Positions 26,468-36,100 of a DNA stretch of 64,000 nt are shown piece after piece. A program made the position numbers and the translations under genes. Each line of letters begins with the position of its first letter. Positions within the stretch are counted from its first letter, which is position 1. This DNA is from Namhaeicola litoreus (GTDB lineage: Bacteria; Bacteroidota; Bacteroidia; Flavobacteriales; Flavobacteriaceae), in assembly GCF_042679565.1 (NCBI RefSeq), contig NZ_JBHTMY010000003.1, positions 1,364,001 to 1,428,000 of the forward strand, read 5' to 3'. Below the pieces are notes generated by a model. The model searched no databases and had not been told where the DNA came from. It saw only the letters and a list, made by a program, of their open reading frames with translations.

Positions 26468-28093
26468 TTACAATAATAAGGTACTAAAAGAAAGCATGAT
26501 ATAGCCTACGAGACCTAATACGCCAATTGACACCAAAATATCTACCCAGTTATAACTCGCTTTGTTTTCAGTATCTTGTTCTGCTGTAATTCCCGCATAG
26601 GTTAATCCTGCTACTTTTTCCTCAGACGGCGCCGGAGTTAACAAACTAACCCCTATCGCAATGGCAATGCACAACGCAAAGAAATAAGCTCCAAATACTA
26701 ACCAATTTATGTCGGCTAATTTATACAAGAAACCTCCTGGGTCATAACTATCCTTCGTAATCTCTAGCGTAAGTTTTACAAATCCAATAAAGAATCCTGT
26801 TGTGAGTGTTGCAATGGCCCCATTGGCATTTATTCTTTTATAAAATATCCCCAATAAGAATACAGCTGCAATCGGAGGTGAAATATAGGCTTGAACATTT
26901 TGCAGGTATTCATACAGTCCATCAGATAAACGAGAGATTACAGGAATCCACAATAATCCAAGTCCAACCACCACGAATGTTGCAATACGACCGGTTCTAA
27001 CCAATTCCTTTTCGGGCTTGTTAGGATGTAATTTCTTATAAATATCTAAGGTAAAAAGTGTTGAACACGAATTAAACACAGAAGCCAGTGAACTCATCAA
27101 AGCCGCTAACAGTCCTGCAGCTACAAGACCCCTTAAACCTGAAGGCAGTAAATTGCTCATCAACACAGGAAAAGCTTGATCAGGACTATCCCACTCTAAT
27201 TTTCCTTGCATTTTTAAAGCCAATGCCACAACACCTGGAATTAAAAATAAAAATACAGGCATTAATTTTAGTAAAGCACCAAATATAGCTCCTCTTCTAC
27301 CCTCTTTGATATTTCGGGCAGTGAGCACCCTTTGAACAATCACCTGGTCTGTACACCAATACCATATCCCAACTACTGTGCTTGTAATAAACAATGGTAA
27401 CCATGGATAATCAGGATCTGAATTGGGCCTCCACATATTAAAATACTCCGGACCCACTGTTGCTTTTAGTTCTCCCCAGCCTCCTACAGCATTTAAACCC
27501 ATATAGGTAAGCACACCGGCTCCCATTACCAGAACAATTGCTTGGATGGTTTCGGTATAAACTACAGCTCTCATTCCTCCCAAAACGGTATAAATTCCCG
27601 TCAAAACAACAGTAGCTACTGCCCCTATCCAAAACGGTATACCCAGCAAGGCAGAGACAACAACTCCCCCGGCATAAATGGTAACAGAAACTTTGGTCAA
27701 AATATAGGCGATGATCGAAACGACTGAAAGTACCCATCTCGATCGAGAATCAAATCTCTTTTCTAAAAACTCCGGCATGGTAAACACCCCACTGCGCGCA
27801 TAAAAGGGCAAAAACACCCAGCCGAGCATTAATACGATCCATGCATGCAATTCATAAATCAGTAAGGGCATTTTATCCCCTGCTCCATTTCCTGCAAGCC
27901 CTACTACGTGCTCAGATCCAATATTAGAAGCAAAAATTGACGCTCCTACAACAAACCAACCAATATTTCTACCGGCTAAAAAATAATCTGTCGTGTTTTT
28001 TTGTTTTTGCATAATCACCCAAGCCGCTATGCCTAATAGCACAACGAAATAGGCCACGATCACGATCCAATCTAAAGAATCCAGTCCTTTCAT
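26468..28093 (-). CDS. Sodium/solute symporter (SSS family)
   Basis: This 541-residue inner-membrane transporter is of the SGLT/NIS type with about 13-14 transmembrane segments. Family signatures include TDYFLAGRNIGWFVVGASIF, SNIGSEHVVGLAG, a long glycine-rich TM region and LLAALMSSLASVFNSCSTLF. The SGLT-like branch common in Bacteroidota polysaccharide loci carries monosaccharides with sodium. It is upstream of, and co-oriented with, the Hyi-like gene. It probably imports the sugar released by the surrounding enzymes (inference from context). Confidence 0.94.
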   Translation of the reverse strand: MKGLDSLDWIVIVAYFVVLLGIAAWVIMQKQKNTTDYFLAGRNIGWFVVGASIFASNIGSEHVVGLAGNGAGDKMPLLIYELHAWIVLMLGWVFLPFYARSGVFTMPEFLEKRFDSRSRWVLSVVSIIAYILTKVSVTIYAGGVVVSALLGIPFWIGAVATVVLTGIYTVLGGMRAVVYTETIQAIVLVMGAGVLTYMGLNAVGGWGELKATVGPEYFNMWRPNSDPDYPWLPLFITSTVVGIWYWCTDQVIVQRVLTARNIKEGRRGAIFGALLKLMPVFLFLIPGVVALALKMQGKLEWDSPDQAFPVLMSNLLPSGLRGLVAAGLLAALMSSLASVFNSCSTLFTLDIYKKLHPNKPEKELVRTGRIATFVVVGLGLLWIPVISRLSDGLYEYLQNVQAYISPPIAAVFLLGIFYKRINANGAIATLTTGFFIGFVKLTLEITKDSYDPGGFLYKLADINWLVFGAYFFALCIAIAIGVSLLTPAPSEEKVAGLTYAGITAEQDTENKASYNWVDILVSIGVLGLVGYIMLSFSTLLL

Positions 28094-28482
28094 TTATTGA
28101 TAATCAATTAAGTTAAATTCATCGACAAGCTACCATAAATAATTAATAAACAGCCTGTTAAACTAAAATTTCATTTGTATCATTGGGAAGATAAAAAACT
28201 TTAATCAACACTAAAATTTTTAAAATACCAAAAAACAGCTGAAAGTAAGTACACTATCTCATTTCTCCAAATTATTTTTAATCTATTTAAAATATTTCTT
28301 AAAATATTTTTATAAACGAGTTAAAATATGCCAAGAATTTGAAGTAAACCAAAACAATCGCAAACTATCTTAGAGATTGCTAATTCAGAAATAATGCTAA
28401 AAAAATTGATCACTTTTGATATTTTTAAAAATATCAAAAGTGATTGTTTAGTTTTACGCAGATTTTGATCCAAAAATTTATT
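28094..28482. promoter_or_regulatory. Divergent region between two transporters
   Basis: This is 389 AT-rich bases between the SSS symporter (minus) and the EamA transporter (plus). Its main feature is the 36-base perfect palindrome listed separately. A TTGTTTAGTT copy at 28444-28453 matches the CTGTTTAGTT repeat of the 13.4 kb promoter region in nine of ten bases. I see no gene. A minus-strand 62-codon ORF at 28321-28509 merely crosses the palindrome. Confidence 0.45.
28409..28444. repeat. 36-base perfect palindrome
   Basis: The left arm ATCACTTTTGATATTTTT (28409-28426) is followed directly by its exact reverse complement (28427-28444) with no loop. It sits 38 bases before the EamA start. 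It may be an operator dyad, a terminator or an element limiting cross-talk between divergent promoters. No strong T tract follows on either strand, so a simple intrinsic terminator is less likely. Confidence 0.9.
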
Positions 28483-29343
28483 ATGAACAAAAATATTGGG
28501 CTTCAGCATATTTTAGAACTTAATCTTGCGCTAATCTGCATTAGTACTTCTGGGGCACTTGGAAGGTATATCGATATGCCAGTACCTATTACAATTGGAT
28601 TAAGAGCCTGTCTTGGAGGCATATTTATCTTTATTTTTTGTAAATGGAAGGGTTTTAATTTCAAGGTAGCTGGTGAAGATAGAAGGATGATTTTCTTAGG
28701 TGGAATTTTAATGGCCCTGCACTGGATTACTTATTTTTACTCCTTAAAACTATCCAATGTGGCTATTGGTATGCTATCTTTATTCACTTACCCTGTAATT
28801 ACCGCTTTTTTAGAACCACTTCTTTTAAAGACCAAATTTCAAAAAATGCATTTACTATTAGGTGCTTTGGTGCTTTTTGGTATTTATTTTTTAGTACCCG
28901 ATTTCAATTTTGAAAACGATTATTCAAAAGCAATAGGATTGGGTGTTTTTTCGGCAACCTGTTACGCACTTCGAAATATCATTATGAAATCGAAAGTAAA
29001 CAAGTACAATGGATCGATCATGATGTTTTATCAACTACTTATTATTACTATCTGTCTTTCACCTTTTTTTCTGTTTTTAGATACTTCAGGTATCTTACCC
29101 CAATTTCCTGCGAATTTAACACTAGCGCTCGTTACAACAGCAATTGGCCATACGTTGTTCTTGTATAGCTTCAAACATTTCTCAACCACTTCCGTAAGTA
29201 TTATTAGCAGCGCTCAACCGATTTATGGGATTATAATAGGTATGATTTTACTTAAAGAATACCCTTCTATGAATGCCATAATAGGAGGATCTCTAATCTT
29301 ACTTTCCGTTGTCCTTGAAAGTATGAGATCTCTTAAAAAGTAA
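28483..29343 (+). CDS. EamA/DMT-superfamily transporter
   Basis: This 286-residue inner-membrane protein has ten predicted transmembrane segments arranged as two EamA repeats (about 10-140 and 150-280). Features include GACLGGIFIFIFCKWKG near the start and SIISSAQPIYGIIIGMILLKE in the second half. The ATG at 28483 gives a typical N-terminus; an upstream in-frame extension to 28444 would begin inside the palindrome and is unlikely. Substrates of the family are diverse (amino acids, nucleosides, sugars). Confidence 0.9.
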   Translation: MNKNIGLQHILELNLALICISTSGALGRYIDMPVPITIGLRACLGGIFIFIFCKWKGFNFKVAGEDRRMIFLGGILMALHWITYFYSLKLSNVAIGMLSLFTYPVITAFLEPLLLKTKFQKMHLLLGALVLFGIYFLVPDFNFENDYSKAIGLGVFSATCYALRNIIMKSKVNKYNGSIMMFYQLLIITICLSPFFLFLDTSGILPQFPANLTLALVTTAIGHTLFLYSFKHFSTTSVSIISSAQPIYGIIIGMILLKEYPSMNAIIGGSLILLSVVLESMRSLKK

Positions 29344-29533
29344 AGAAGCCCTAAAATATTATGTCATATCTTAGTGCAAGTAAAGGGACGTTGATTTGAG
29401 ACCACTTTCAATTATCAATTGACATTATCTTTAAAAAATAATAAGTTTGGATGCTCTACAAGTAAAATGGTGTTTAATATATATGCAAACTGCCGAAAAA
29501 TCCAGTTTAATTTGAAGTTAAAAGCTGATTAAT

Positions 29534-30736
29534 ATGAATTCAATAAAAACGAAGCCAAACTTGTTCCTGAAATTAGCTTCTCTTTTTATTTTCTTGGTCT
29601 TCATAGCATGCTCGAAACCTGTTTTGACTTTTCAAATTCAAGCAGAGAATATTTTAAAAGATTCTATTTTGGCACTGGCAAAAGAAAACCTATTAAAAAA
29701 ACCAGTTACAGTCACTGCAAAAAAAGCGGATCGCAGTGTCGGAGGTTTACACGATTTTTATTCTGAGGGTGATTATTGGTGGCCTGATACGACAAATCTA
29801 GACGGTCCTTTTATTCAGCGAGATGGCATGACGAATCCAGATAATTTCACAGAACACAGGGAGGCTTTAATGCGATTTAGCGAAATTGTTGGAAACCTGA
29901 CTTCAGCTTACTTAATTACTAAAGACAGTATTTATGCACTTAAAACTTTAGAGCATTGTAAAGCTTGGTTTATAAATGAGGACACCAAAATGAATCCGCA
30001 TTTGAATTATGCGCAAGCTATAAAAGGTCGATTTACAGGTCGGGGAATTGGCATCATCGACGGGATACACTTCATGGAAGTAGTACAATCAATTGTCGTT
30101 TTAGATCATTATAAGCAAGTTGACCCTGAAATTCTGGTGTCATTTAAGTATTGGTTTTCCGAGTTCTTAATTTGGTTAAAAGAACACCCCTATGGTAAGG
30201 CTGAAATGATTCATCCAAATAATCACGGTACCTGTTGGAATATGCAAGTGGCTTTATACGCTAAATTCACAAATAATGACAGCATATTAAATTTTTGCAG
30301 AGAGCGATTCAAAAATAATCTACTACCTGATCAAATGGCTGAAAATGGTAGTTTTCCTCTAGAATTAAAAAGAACAAAGCCCTTTGGTTATTCTCTTTTT
30401 AATTTAGATGCCATGGTCATGAACTGCTTGATTTTATCCGATAAAGAGAATGATTTATGGCATTTTATAAGTCCTGTCAATAAAAATATAAAGCTTGGTT
30501 TAGAATTTATGAAGCCTTATGTAAAAGAAAAGAAAAAATGGCCATTAACACCTGATGTTATGTATTGGGATCAATGGCCAGTTGCCCAACCTGCATTTCT
30601 GTTTGGGGCCATTGCCTTTGAGGATTCCAATTATTTCGAGTTGTGGTCAAGTCATACCCACTTTCCAAAAGTAGATGAAGTGAAAAGAAATCTCCCAATA
30701 CGAAACCCATTACTTTGGCTTGATGAAATTGATTAA
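29534..30736 (+). CDS. Alginate lyase superfamily protein (PL5/PL38-like)
   Basis: This 400-residue lipoprotein (signal with IACSK, Cys26) has an alginate_lyase (PF05426) alpha/alpha-barrel domain. Conserved parts are DYWWPDTTNLDGPFIQRDG, NFTEHREALMRF and the active-site segment MIHPNNHGTCWNMQVALYA, where the Asn-Asn-His-Gly stretch carries the catalytic His. Length and spacing resemble PL38/PL5 enzymes that cleave uronic-acid polymers such as alginate or glucuronan. It is a single gene with its own upstream gap. The paired PL6 enzyme lies 9 kb downstream. Confidence 0.85.
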   Translation: MNSIKTKPNLFLKLASLFIFLVFIACSKPVLTFQIQAENILKDSILALAKENLLKKPVTVTAKKADRSVGGLHDFYSEGDYWWPDTTNLDGPFIQRDGMTNPDNFTEHREALMRFSEIVGNLTSAYLITKDSIYALKTLEHCKAWFINEDTKMNPHLNYAQAIKGRFTGRGIGIIDGIHFMEVVQSIVVLDHYKQVDPEILVSFKYWFSEFLIWLKEHPYGKAEMIHPNNHGTCWNMQVALYAKFTNNDSILNFCRERFKNNLLPDQMAENGSFPLELKRTKPFGYSLFNLDAMVMNCLILSDKENDLWHFISPVNKNIKLGLEFMKPYVKEKKKWPLTPDVMYWDQWPVAQPAFLFGAIAFEDSNYFELWSSHTHFPKVDEVKRNLPIRNPLLWLDEID

Positions 30737-30860
30737 GAAACTAAATAATTGTTTCGGCAAGTTTATTAAATTCATAAAATCATGTTACCTATCATGAAAT
30801 ACGGTCTAAATCCTTATTTTAGTGGAGCTTTTGCTATTTACAAAACTAAAATAATCGTCG

Positions 30861-31682
30861 ATGGCCTTTACCTTTTATCAAGGAAAAAAATTCTTTGCTC
30901 ATAGCTCTCAAATGGTCGAAGATGCGCTAACCGTTGAAGAATCTTTGGAAATGTCTTTGAATGGAACAGCCTTTTCAATGACCATGAGAACTCCTGGAAA
31001 CGACAATGAATTTATTCATGGCTATTTGTTTACAGAAGATATCTACACCGATAAAGCCGAGGATCTACAGATAAACGTCCTCAAAAAAAATGAAGATGGC
31101 ATCACAAAAGCAGTTGATATCTTAGTGCCGGAACACCGATTAAAATCGGGCTATCGCAATAGCAGAAATTTCCTCTCACTCAGTAGTTGCGGAATTTGCG
31201 GAAAAACGGAACTAGATGAACTGGAAGGTAAATTAGAAGATGGCTTGGAAATTGAAGCTGGTCAGATAGAAAATATGTTTGACATGCTCAACAACAGTCA
31301 AAAAACCTTTAAGAAATCAGGAGGAAGTCATGCTGCTGCGGCATTTACAGGTGAAGGGGTTTTACTCAGTGTGATGGAAGACATAGGAAGACACAACGCA
31401 GTAGACAAAGTAATTGGGGACCTCATTATTAAAAACAATTTAAACAAAGTGAAGGTGTTGATTGTTTCCGGAAGAATATCTTACGAAATTGTCATGAAGG
31501 CATTTAGAGCCCATATCCCTATTCTTGCTGCAGTATCTGCTCCTTCAACTTTAGCAGTGGATTTTTCTAAAGAATTAGGGATTACTTTATTGGGATTTTG
31601 CAGAGATGACAAGGCAACCTGTTACGCGCATACACATAGAATCAAGTCAAAAATTCAAAAAAATGTCGAAGAATTTAAGTGA
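30861..31682 (+). CDS. fdhD: Formate dehydrogenase accessory sulfurtransferase
   Basis: FdhD passes sulfur from a cysteine desulfurase to the molybdenum cofactor so that formate dehydrogenase becomes active. The protein has 273 residues with the essential cysteine motif LSSCGICGKTELDEL. Conserved stretches are HAAAAFTGEGVLLSVMEDIGRHNAVDKVIG and LIVSGRISYEIVMKAF (the first spans about residues 155-185). Its 3' end overlaps the start of the diaphorase subunit gene by 20 bases, which indicates translational coupling with the enzyme it matures. Confidence 0.95.
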   Translation: MAFTFYQGKKFFAHSSQMVEDALTVEESLEMSLNGTAFSMTMRTPGNDNEFIHGYLFTEDIYTDKAEDLQINVLKKNEDGITKAVDILVPEHRLKSGYRNSRNFLSLSSCGICGKTELDELEGKLEDGLEIEAGQIENMFDMLNNSQKTFKKSGGSHAAAAFTGEGVLLSVMEDIGRHNAVDKVIGDLIIKNNLNKVKVLIVSGRISYEIVMKAFRAHIPILAAVSAPSTLAVDFSKELGITLLGFCRDDKATCYAHTHRIKSKIQKNVEEFK

Positions 31683-33315
31683 ACTATCTGGCAGAAAAGG
31701 TATTTTTGATAACCTTTTTGAAAAAATGGGTACAGCATCCAAAGGAACGGGTACGCCATATTTATCAGATTTAGATCAATTAGCTAAGGAGTTTTTAATG
31801 GGAAAAGCCAACACCTATGGCACCACCTCCTTCTATGATTTTATGAAACCTGAAAATAAGGATAAGAAAGTCTATATATGTAATGGATCTGCTTGTTTAT
31901 GTGCCGGCACACAACCTTCGGTCAAAAGTAGCTTGGAAAAAAGATTCATACCCGATGAAATTGGTCATATGACTTGCCTGGGACGTTGTCATGAAAATGC
32001 AGCCTTTTATCTCAATGGTAAAAATTACTCTGCCAAAACAGAAAATGAGATCTTAAATATTGTTGATCAAAATTCCAATCCAAAAACTGACAAATTCCAT
32101 ATTCAAGCGAACAAAGCCGTTCTCACACTGCCTTTCATGGGTTTTAAGACACACTATGATTCATTGAAAAGCCTATTACAAAAAGGTCCAAAAGAGGTTT
32201 TAGAAGAAATTAAAAAATCCGGACTAAGGGGAAGAGGTGGAGCGGGTTTTCCGATGGGTTTTAAATTGGAAGCTTGTGCGAGTGAACAAAGTGAGCAAAA
32301 ATTTATCATTTGCAATGCAGATGAGGGAGATCCGGGCGCCTATTCCGATCGGTTTATTTTAGAGCAAAGACCACACTCCTTGCTTTTCGGAATGTTGATG
32401 GCGGGTTTTGCTTCGGGTGCAGAATGGGGAATTATTTATATCAGAGCTGAATATCCTGAAGCAGTAGAAATTATCAATCTAGCAATTCAAGAACTTAGAG
32501 ACCATCAACTTTTAGGCAAGAATATCTTAGAAACCGGTTTCAATTTCGATCTTAAAATAATTAAAGCACAGGGAGCTTATATATGCGGAGAAGAAACCGC
32601 TCTGATCAATAGTATAGAAGGTCAAAGACCGGAAGTACGTACGCGGCCACCCTACCCCACCACCCAAGGACTGTTCAATAAACCTACTGTAGTCAATAAT
32701 GTAGAAACTTTGGCTGCCTTGCATTTTATTCTCACCGAAGGAGGAGAAAGATATAAATCTATGGGTACGCAAAAATCGAGTGGCACCAAATTAATGAGCC
32801 TCGATAGTTTTTTTAAAAAACCGGGAATTTATGAAGTAGAAATGGGCACTTCACTCAAGGAGGTTTTGTTTGACATGGCCGGAGGTTTTAAACTTCCCGT
32901 GAAAGCATTGCACATTGGAGGTCCGCTTGGCGGAATTGTACCCATAGAAAAAATTACTGATTTAACTGTTGATTTTGAATCTTTTTCAAAGGCAGGTTTT
33001 TTACTCGGGCATGCTTCTGTGATCTGTATTCCAAAAGATTTTCCGATGATTCAATATCTAGAACATTTATTCGAATTCGCTTCTTTTGAAAGTTGTGGCA
33101 AATGTTTTCCTTGCCGATTAGGTACGAAACGCGCTCATGAATTACTTCATAAAACCACTACTTCAGACTATAAGATTTCACGAGAATTATTCGATGATCT
33201 GCTATCAACCTTAGAACAAGGTTCCCTGTGTGCACATGGAGGAGGCATACCCCTTCCTGCTAAAAATGCCTTGCAATATTTTGAAAATGAATTGAAGAAC
33301 CATTTTGAAAATTAA
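31663..33315 (+). CDS. NAD-linked formate dehydrogenase, NuoE-NuoF-like diaphorase subunit
   Basis: This 550-residue subunit transfers electrons from formate to NAD. A thioredoxin-like [2Fe-2S] NuoE domain forms residues 1-130 (CNGSACLCAG, then MTCLGRCHENAAF). It is fused to a NuoF domain with the FMN/NAD motifs GLRGRGGAGFPMGFK and NADEGDPGAYSDR, plus the [4Fe-4S] site ESCGKCFPCRLGTKR. The ATG at 31663 is preferred: the longer frame from 31606 lies inside fdhD. The fusion explains why no separate FdsG-like gamma subunit gene is present. Confidence 0.93.
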   Translation: MSKNLSELSGRKGIFDNLFEKMGTASKGTGTPYLSDLDQLAKEFLMGKANTYGTTSFYDFMKPENKDKKVYICNGSACLCAGTQPSVKSSLEKRFIPDEIGHMTCLGRCHENAAFYLNGKNYSAKTENEILNIVDQNSNPKTDKFHIQANKAVLTLPFMGFKTHYDSLKSLLQKGPKEVLEEIKKSGLRGRGGAGFPMGFKLEACASEQSEQKFIICNADEGDPGAYSDRFILEQRPHSLLFGMLMAGFASGAEWGIIYIRAEYPEAVEIINLAIQELRDHQLLGKNILETGFNFDLKIIKAQGAYICGEETALINSIEGQRPEVRTRPPYPTTQGLFNKPTVVNNVETLAALHFILTEGGERYKSMGTQKSSGTKLMSLDSFFKKPGIYEVEMGTSLKEVLFDMAGGFKLPVKALHIGGPLGGIVPIEKITDLTVDFESFSKAGFLLGHASVICIPKDFPMIQYLEHLFEFASFESCGKCFPCRLGTKRAHELLHKTTTSDYKISRELFDDLLSTLEQGSLCAHGGGIPLPAKNALQYFENELKNHFEN

Positions 33316-33320
33316 CTGTT

Positions 33321-36062
33321 ATGACCAAATTTGCCTATATAAATAATCAGCCTTTTCCTATCGAGAAAGGAGAAACCATGCTTTCTTTTTTAAGGAGAAA
33401 TCTTGGCAAAAAATCGATTCCAACTTTATGTGATGCGCCCAATTTAGAACCATTTGGTAGTTGCCGTGTTTGTAGTGTTGACGTGGCCTTACAACAAGAT
33501 GGAAAAACCAAGGCCATGGCGAGTTGTCATAGTCCGGTTTTTGAAAATGCTTTTATCTACCCCGACTCAAAAAATATTCAAAAGTTGCGCAAAAATATTA
33601 TTGAGTTAGTCTTGACGGATCATCCTTTAGATTGCCTCACTTGCGAAGTGAATGGGAATTGTGAATTACAAGACGTTGCGGCTCAGGTTGGAATTCGTGC
33701 TGTTCGTTATCCCGAAGGCGCAAATCATTTAGATCGAGAAAAAGATAGGTCTCACCCTTATATGACAAGTGATTTGAGTAAATGTATCAATTGCTATCGT
33801 TGTGTAAGGGCTTGTGATGAGGTTCAGGGTGAATTTGTTTTAAATATGGCAGGTCGTGGATTTGATGCCCATATTATTAAGGGTTTCGACCAGTCTTTTA
33901 TGCAATCTGATTGTGTGAGTTGCGGTGCCTGTGCTCAGGCTTGCCCAACTTCTGCTATCAGTGATGTTTTTGAATCTAAATCTGTTGTTGCATCAAGCGA
34001 AAAAACACGGACCGTCTGCACTTATTGTGGAGTAGGTTGTAATTTGGAAGTCTCAACAAAAAATGGTAAAATTCTTTCTATTCAAGCACCTTATGAGGCA
34101 GAAGCCAATGGCGGGCATACCTGTTTGAAAGGTCGCTACGCATTCAAATTTTACAATCACCCGGATAGACTGCGTACACCCTTGATCAGGAAAAATGGCG
34201 ATTTGGTTGAATCTACATGGGAGGAAGCTTATGATTTTATCTGCTCCAAATTGACAGAGATAAAAACGAATTTTGGTCCAGATGCCATTGCCGGAATTTC
34301 TTCTGCTCGCACACCAAATGAAGAGAATTACCTCATGCAAAAATTCATGAGGGCTGTCATCGGTACAAATAACATCGATTGTTGCGCCCGGGTTTGTCAC
34401 TCACCCACAGCCTTAGGCATGCAACGCGCTTTTGGAACAGGTGCAGCCACAAATTCTATCGAGGATCTGAACCATACCGATTGTATCTTGATTATTGGAG
34501 CTAATCCCACTGATGCCCACCCGGTTACAGGAGCTAAAATGAAGCAGAAATTAATGAAAGGTGTAACAGGTATTGTGATAGATCCAAGACGGATCGAACT
34601 TGCAAAGTATGCCACTTACCATCTACAACTCCGACCCGGAACAAACGTTGCGCTGCTCAATATGATGTTGTATTTTATTATCACAGAAGACGCTGTAGAC
34701 AAAGATTTTGTTGACAATAGAACAGAAGGTTTCAAAGAATTTAAAGAAGAGATCTTAAAACTAGACATAGACCAACTGGAGTGCATAACCGGAGTTGACA
34801 AGCATCTTGTTCGTGAGGCAAGTCTGGCTTATGCCAAGGCAAATGCAGGGATGGAATTTCATGGCTTAGGAGTTACAGAACATTCGCAGGGTACATTTAC
34901 TGTACAGCTTATTTCTGATCTTGCCATGATCACTGGTAACATTGGAAAAAAAGGAGCTGGTGTAAATCCTTTGCGGGGGCAAAATAATGTACAAGGTGCA
35001 GCTGATATGGGAGCACAACCTCATCAGGGAGCCGGATATTACGATGTGACAGATCCTGAAATAAATGCGCGGTATAACACTTTTTATCGTTCAAAAGTAC
35101 CTGATCATGTTGGATATAAGATTCCTGAAATGTTCGATGCTGCGATCAATGGTAGTTTAAAAGCCCTTTGGCTTATTGGTGAAGATGTTGTACAAACAGA
35201 CCCAAACACCCAAAAAGTGATCCGGGCAATGAATAATTTAGACTTGCTTATCGTTCAAGAAATTTTCATGACCGAAACTGCAAAATACGCTACAGTGATC
35301 CTTCCAGGAACATCCTTCTTAGAAAAAAGTGGGACGTTTACCAATGGTGAACGCAGAATTCAACGAGTAAACAAAGTTGTAGATCCTCTTCCGGGCACCA
35401 AATCTGACGGAGAAATAATTGTGGAGATCATGAACCGGATGGGATACCCACAACCTCCTTATACTCCTGAAGGAATGCTTGAAGAAATTTCTCAAATTGT
35501 TCCCTTTTTTGCTGGGGTGACATGGGAAAATCTAACCGATAATGGCTTGCAATGGCCTGTGTTTGAGGGTGGAAAAGACACTAAAATGCTGCACCAAAAA
35601 GAGTTTAAAAGAAGTAGTGGAAAAGGAAAATTCACATTTATCAATTGGCGTGAAAGTAAAGAGGTTGAAACTCATGGCGAAGAATATCCTTACATCATCA
35701 CGACGAACAGAGAACTCGAGCACTACAATTGCGGTACAATGACCAGAAGAACTGGAAATGTTGATATTTTAACAGAAGATGTACTTATGATTCACCCTAA
35801 AGATGCGGCAGATCATTTCATCGAAGATGGAGAAATGGTTTGTGTTGAATCTGCCCGAGGTAAAGTAGACATCAAAGCTTTTATTACTGATGAAGTTCGT
35901 CCTGGCGTATTTAGTTCTACTTTTCATTTCCCCGAAATTATGCTTAATAACATTACAAGTGATGTTCACGACAGCGAAGCGATGTGTCCCGAATACAAAG
36001 TTGTGATGTGCAGAATTCGCAAAAGCAAAGGAAAGTTTAAAACTAAGCAGATTTCAACATAA
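33321..36062 (+). CDS. NAD-linked formate dehydrogenase, catalytic molybdopterin subunit
   Basis: This 913-residue cytoplasmic subunit oxidises formate to CO2. N-terminal iron-sulfur region: [2Fe-2S] (FGSCRVCSVDV), His-Cys3 cluster (HPLDCLTCEVNGNC) and two [4Fe-4S] sites (CINCYRCVRACD and CVSCGACAQACP). The catalytic domain starts at CTYCGVGCNLEV, and Cys359 in ARVCHSPTALGM is the molybdenum ligand, so this is a Cys rather than a Sec enzyme. A C-terminal molydop-binding domain includes NRELEHYNCGTMTRRTGN. It starts 5 bases after the diaphorase subunit. Architecture matches FdsA-type enzymes. Confidence 0.95.
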   Translation: MTKFAYINNQPFPIEKGETMLSFLRRNLGKKSIPTLCDAPNLEPFGSCRVCSVDVALQQDGKTKAMASCHSPVFENAFIYPDSKNIQKLRKNIIELVLTDHPLDCLTCEVNGNCELQDVAAQVGIRAVRYPEGANHLDREKDRSHPYMTSDLSKCINCYRCVRACDEVQGEFVLNMAGRGFDAHIIKGFDQSFMQSDCVSCGACAQACPTSAISDVFESKSVVASSEKTRTVCTYCGVGCNLEVSTKNGKILSIQAPYEAEANGGHTCLKGRYAFKFYNHPDRLRTPLIRKNGDLVESTWEEAYDFICSKLTEIKTNFGPDAIAGISSARTPNEENYLMQKFMRAVIGTNNIDCCARVCHSPTALGMQRAFGTGAATNSIEDLNHTDCILIIGANPTDAHPVTGAKMKQKLMKGVTGIVIDPRRIELAKYATYHLQLRPGTNVALLNMMLYFIITEDAVDKDFVDNRTEGFKEFKEEILKLDIDQLECITGVDKHLVREASLAYAKANAGMEFHGLGVTEHSQGTFTVQLISDLAMITGNIGKKGAGVNPLRGQNNVQGAADMGAQPHQGAGYYDVTDPEINARYNTFYRSKVPDHVGYKIPEMFDAAINGSLKALWLIGEDVVQTDPNTQKVIRAMNNLDLLIVQEIFMTETAKYATVILPGTSFLEKSGTFTNGERRIQRVNKVVDPLPGTKSDGEIIVEIMNRMGYPQPPYTPEGMLEEISQIVPFFAGVTWENLTDNGLQWPVFEGGKDTKMLHQKEFKRSSGKGKFTFINWRESKEVETHGEEYPYIITTNRELEHYNCGTMTRRTGNVDILTEDVLMIHPKDAADHFIEDGEMVCVESARGKVDIKAFITDEVRPGVFSSTFHFPEIMLNNITSDVHDSEAMCPEYKVVMCRIRKSKGKFKTKQIST

Positions 36063-36100
36063 TGTAGAAGTGATAATAGTTTTTGTTATATCCAAATATT

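Noticed and set aside
11750..28093. Classical polysaccharide utilisation locus with SusC/SusD
   Set aside because: No TonB-dependent receptor or SusD-like lipoprotein is found anywhere in the window.
28409..28444. Simple intrinsic terminator
   Set aside because: No T run follows on either strand, no gene ends there, and both flanking genes point away from it.
31606..31662. Longer N-terminus for the diaphorase subunit
   Set aside because: The extension lies in the coding sequence of fdhD. The ATG at 31663 gives a normal start and an ordinary short overlap.
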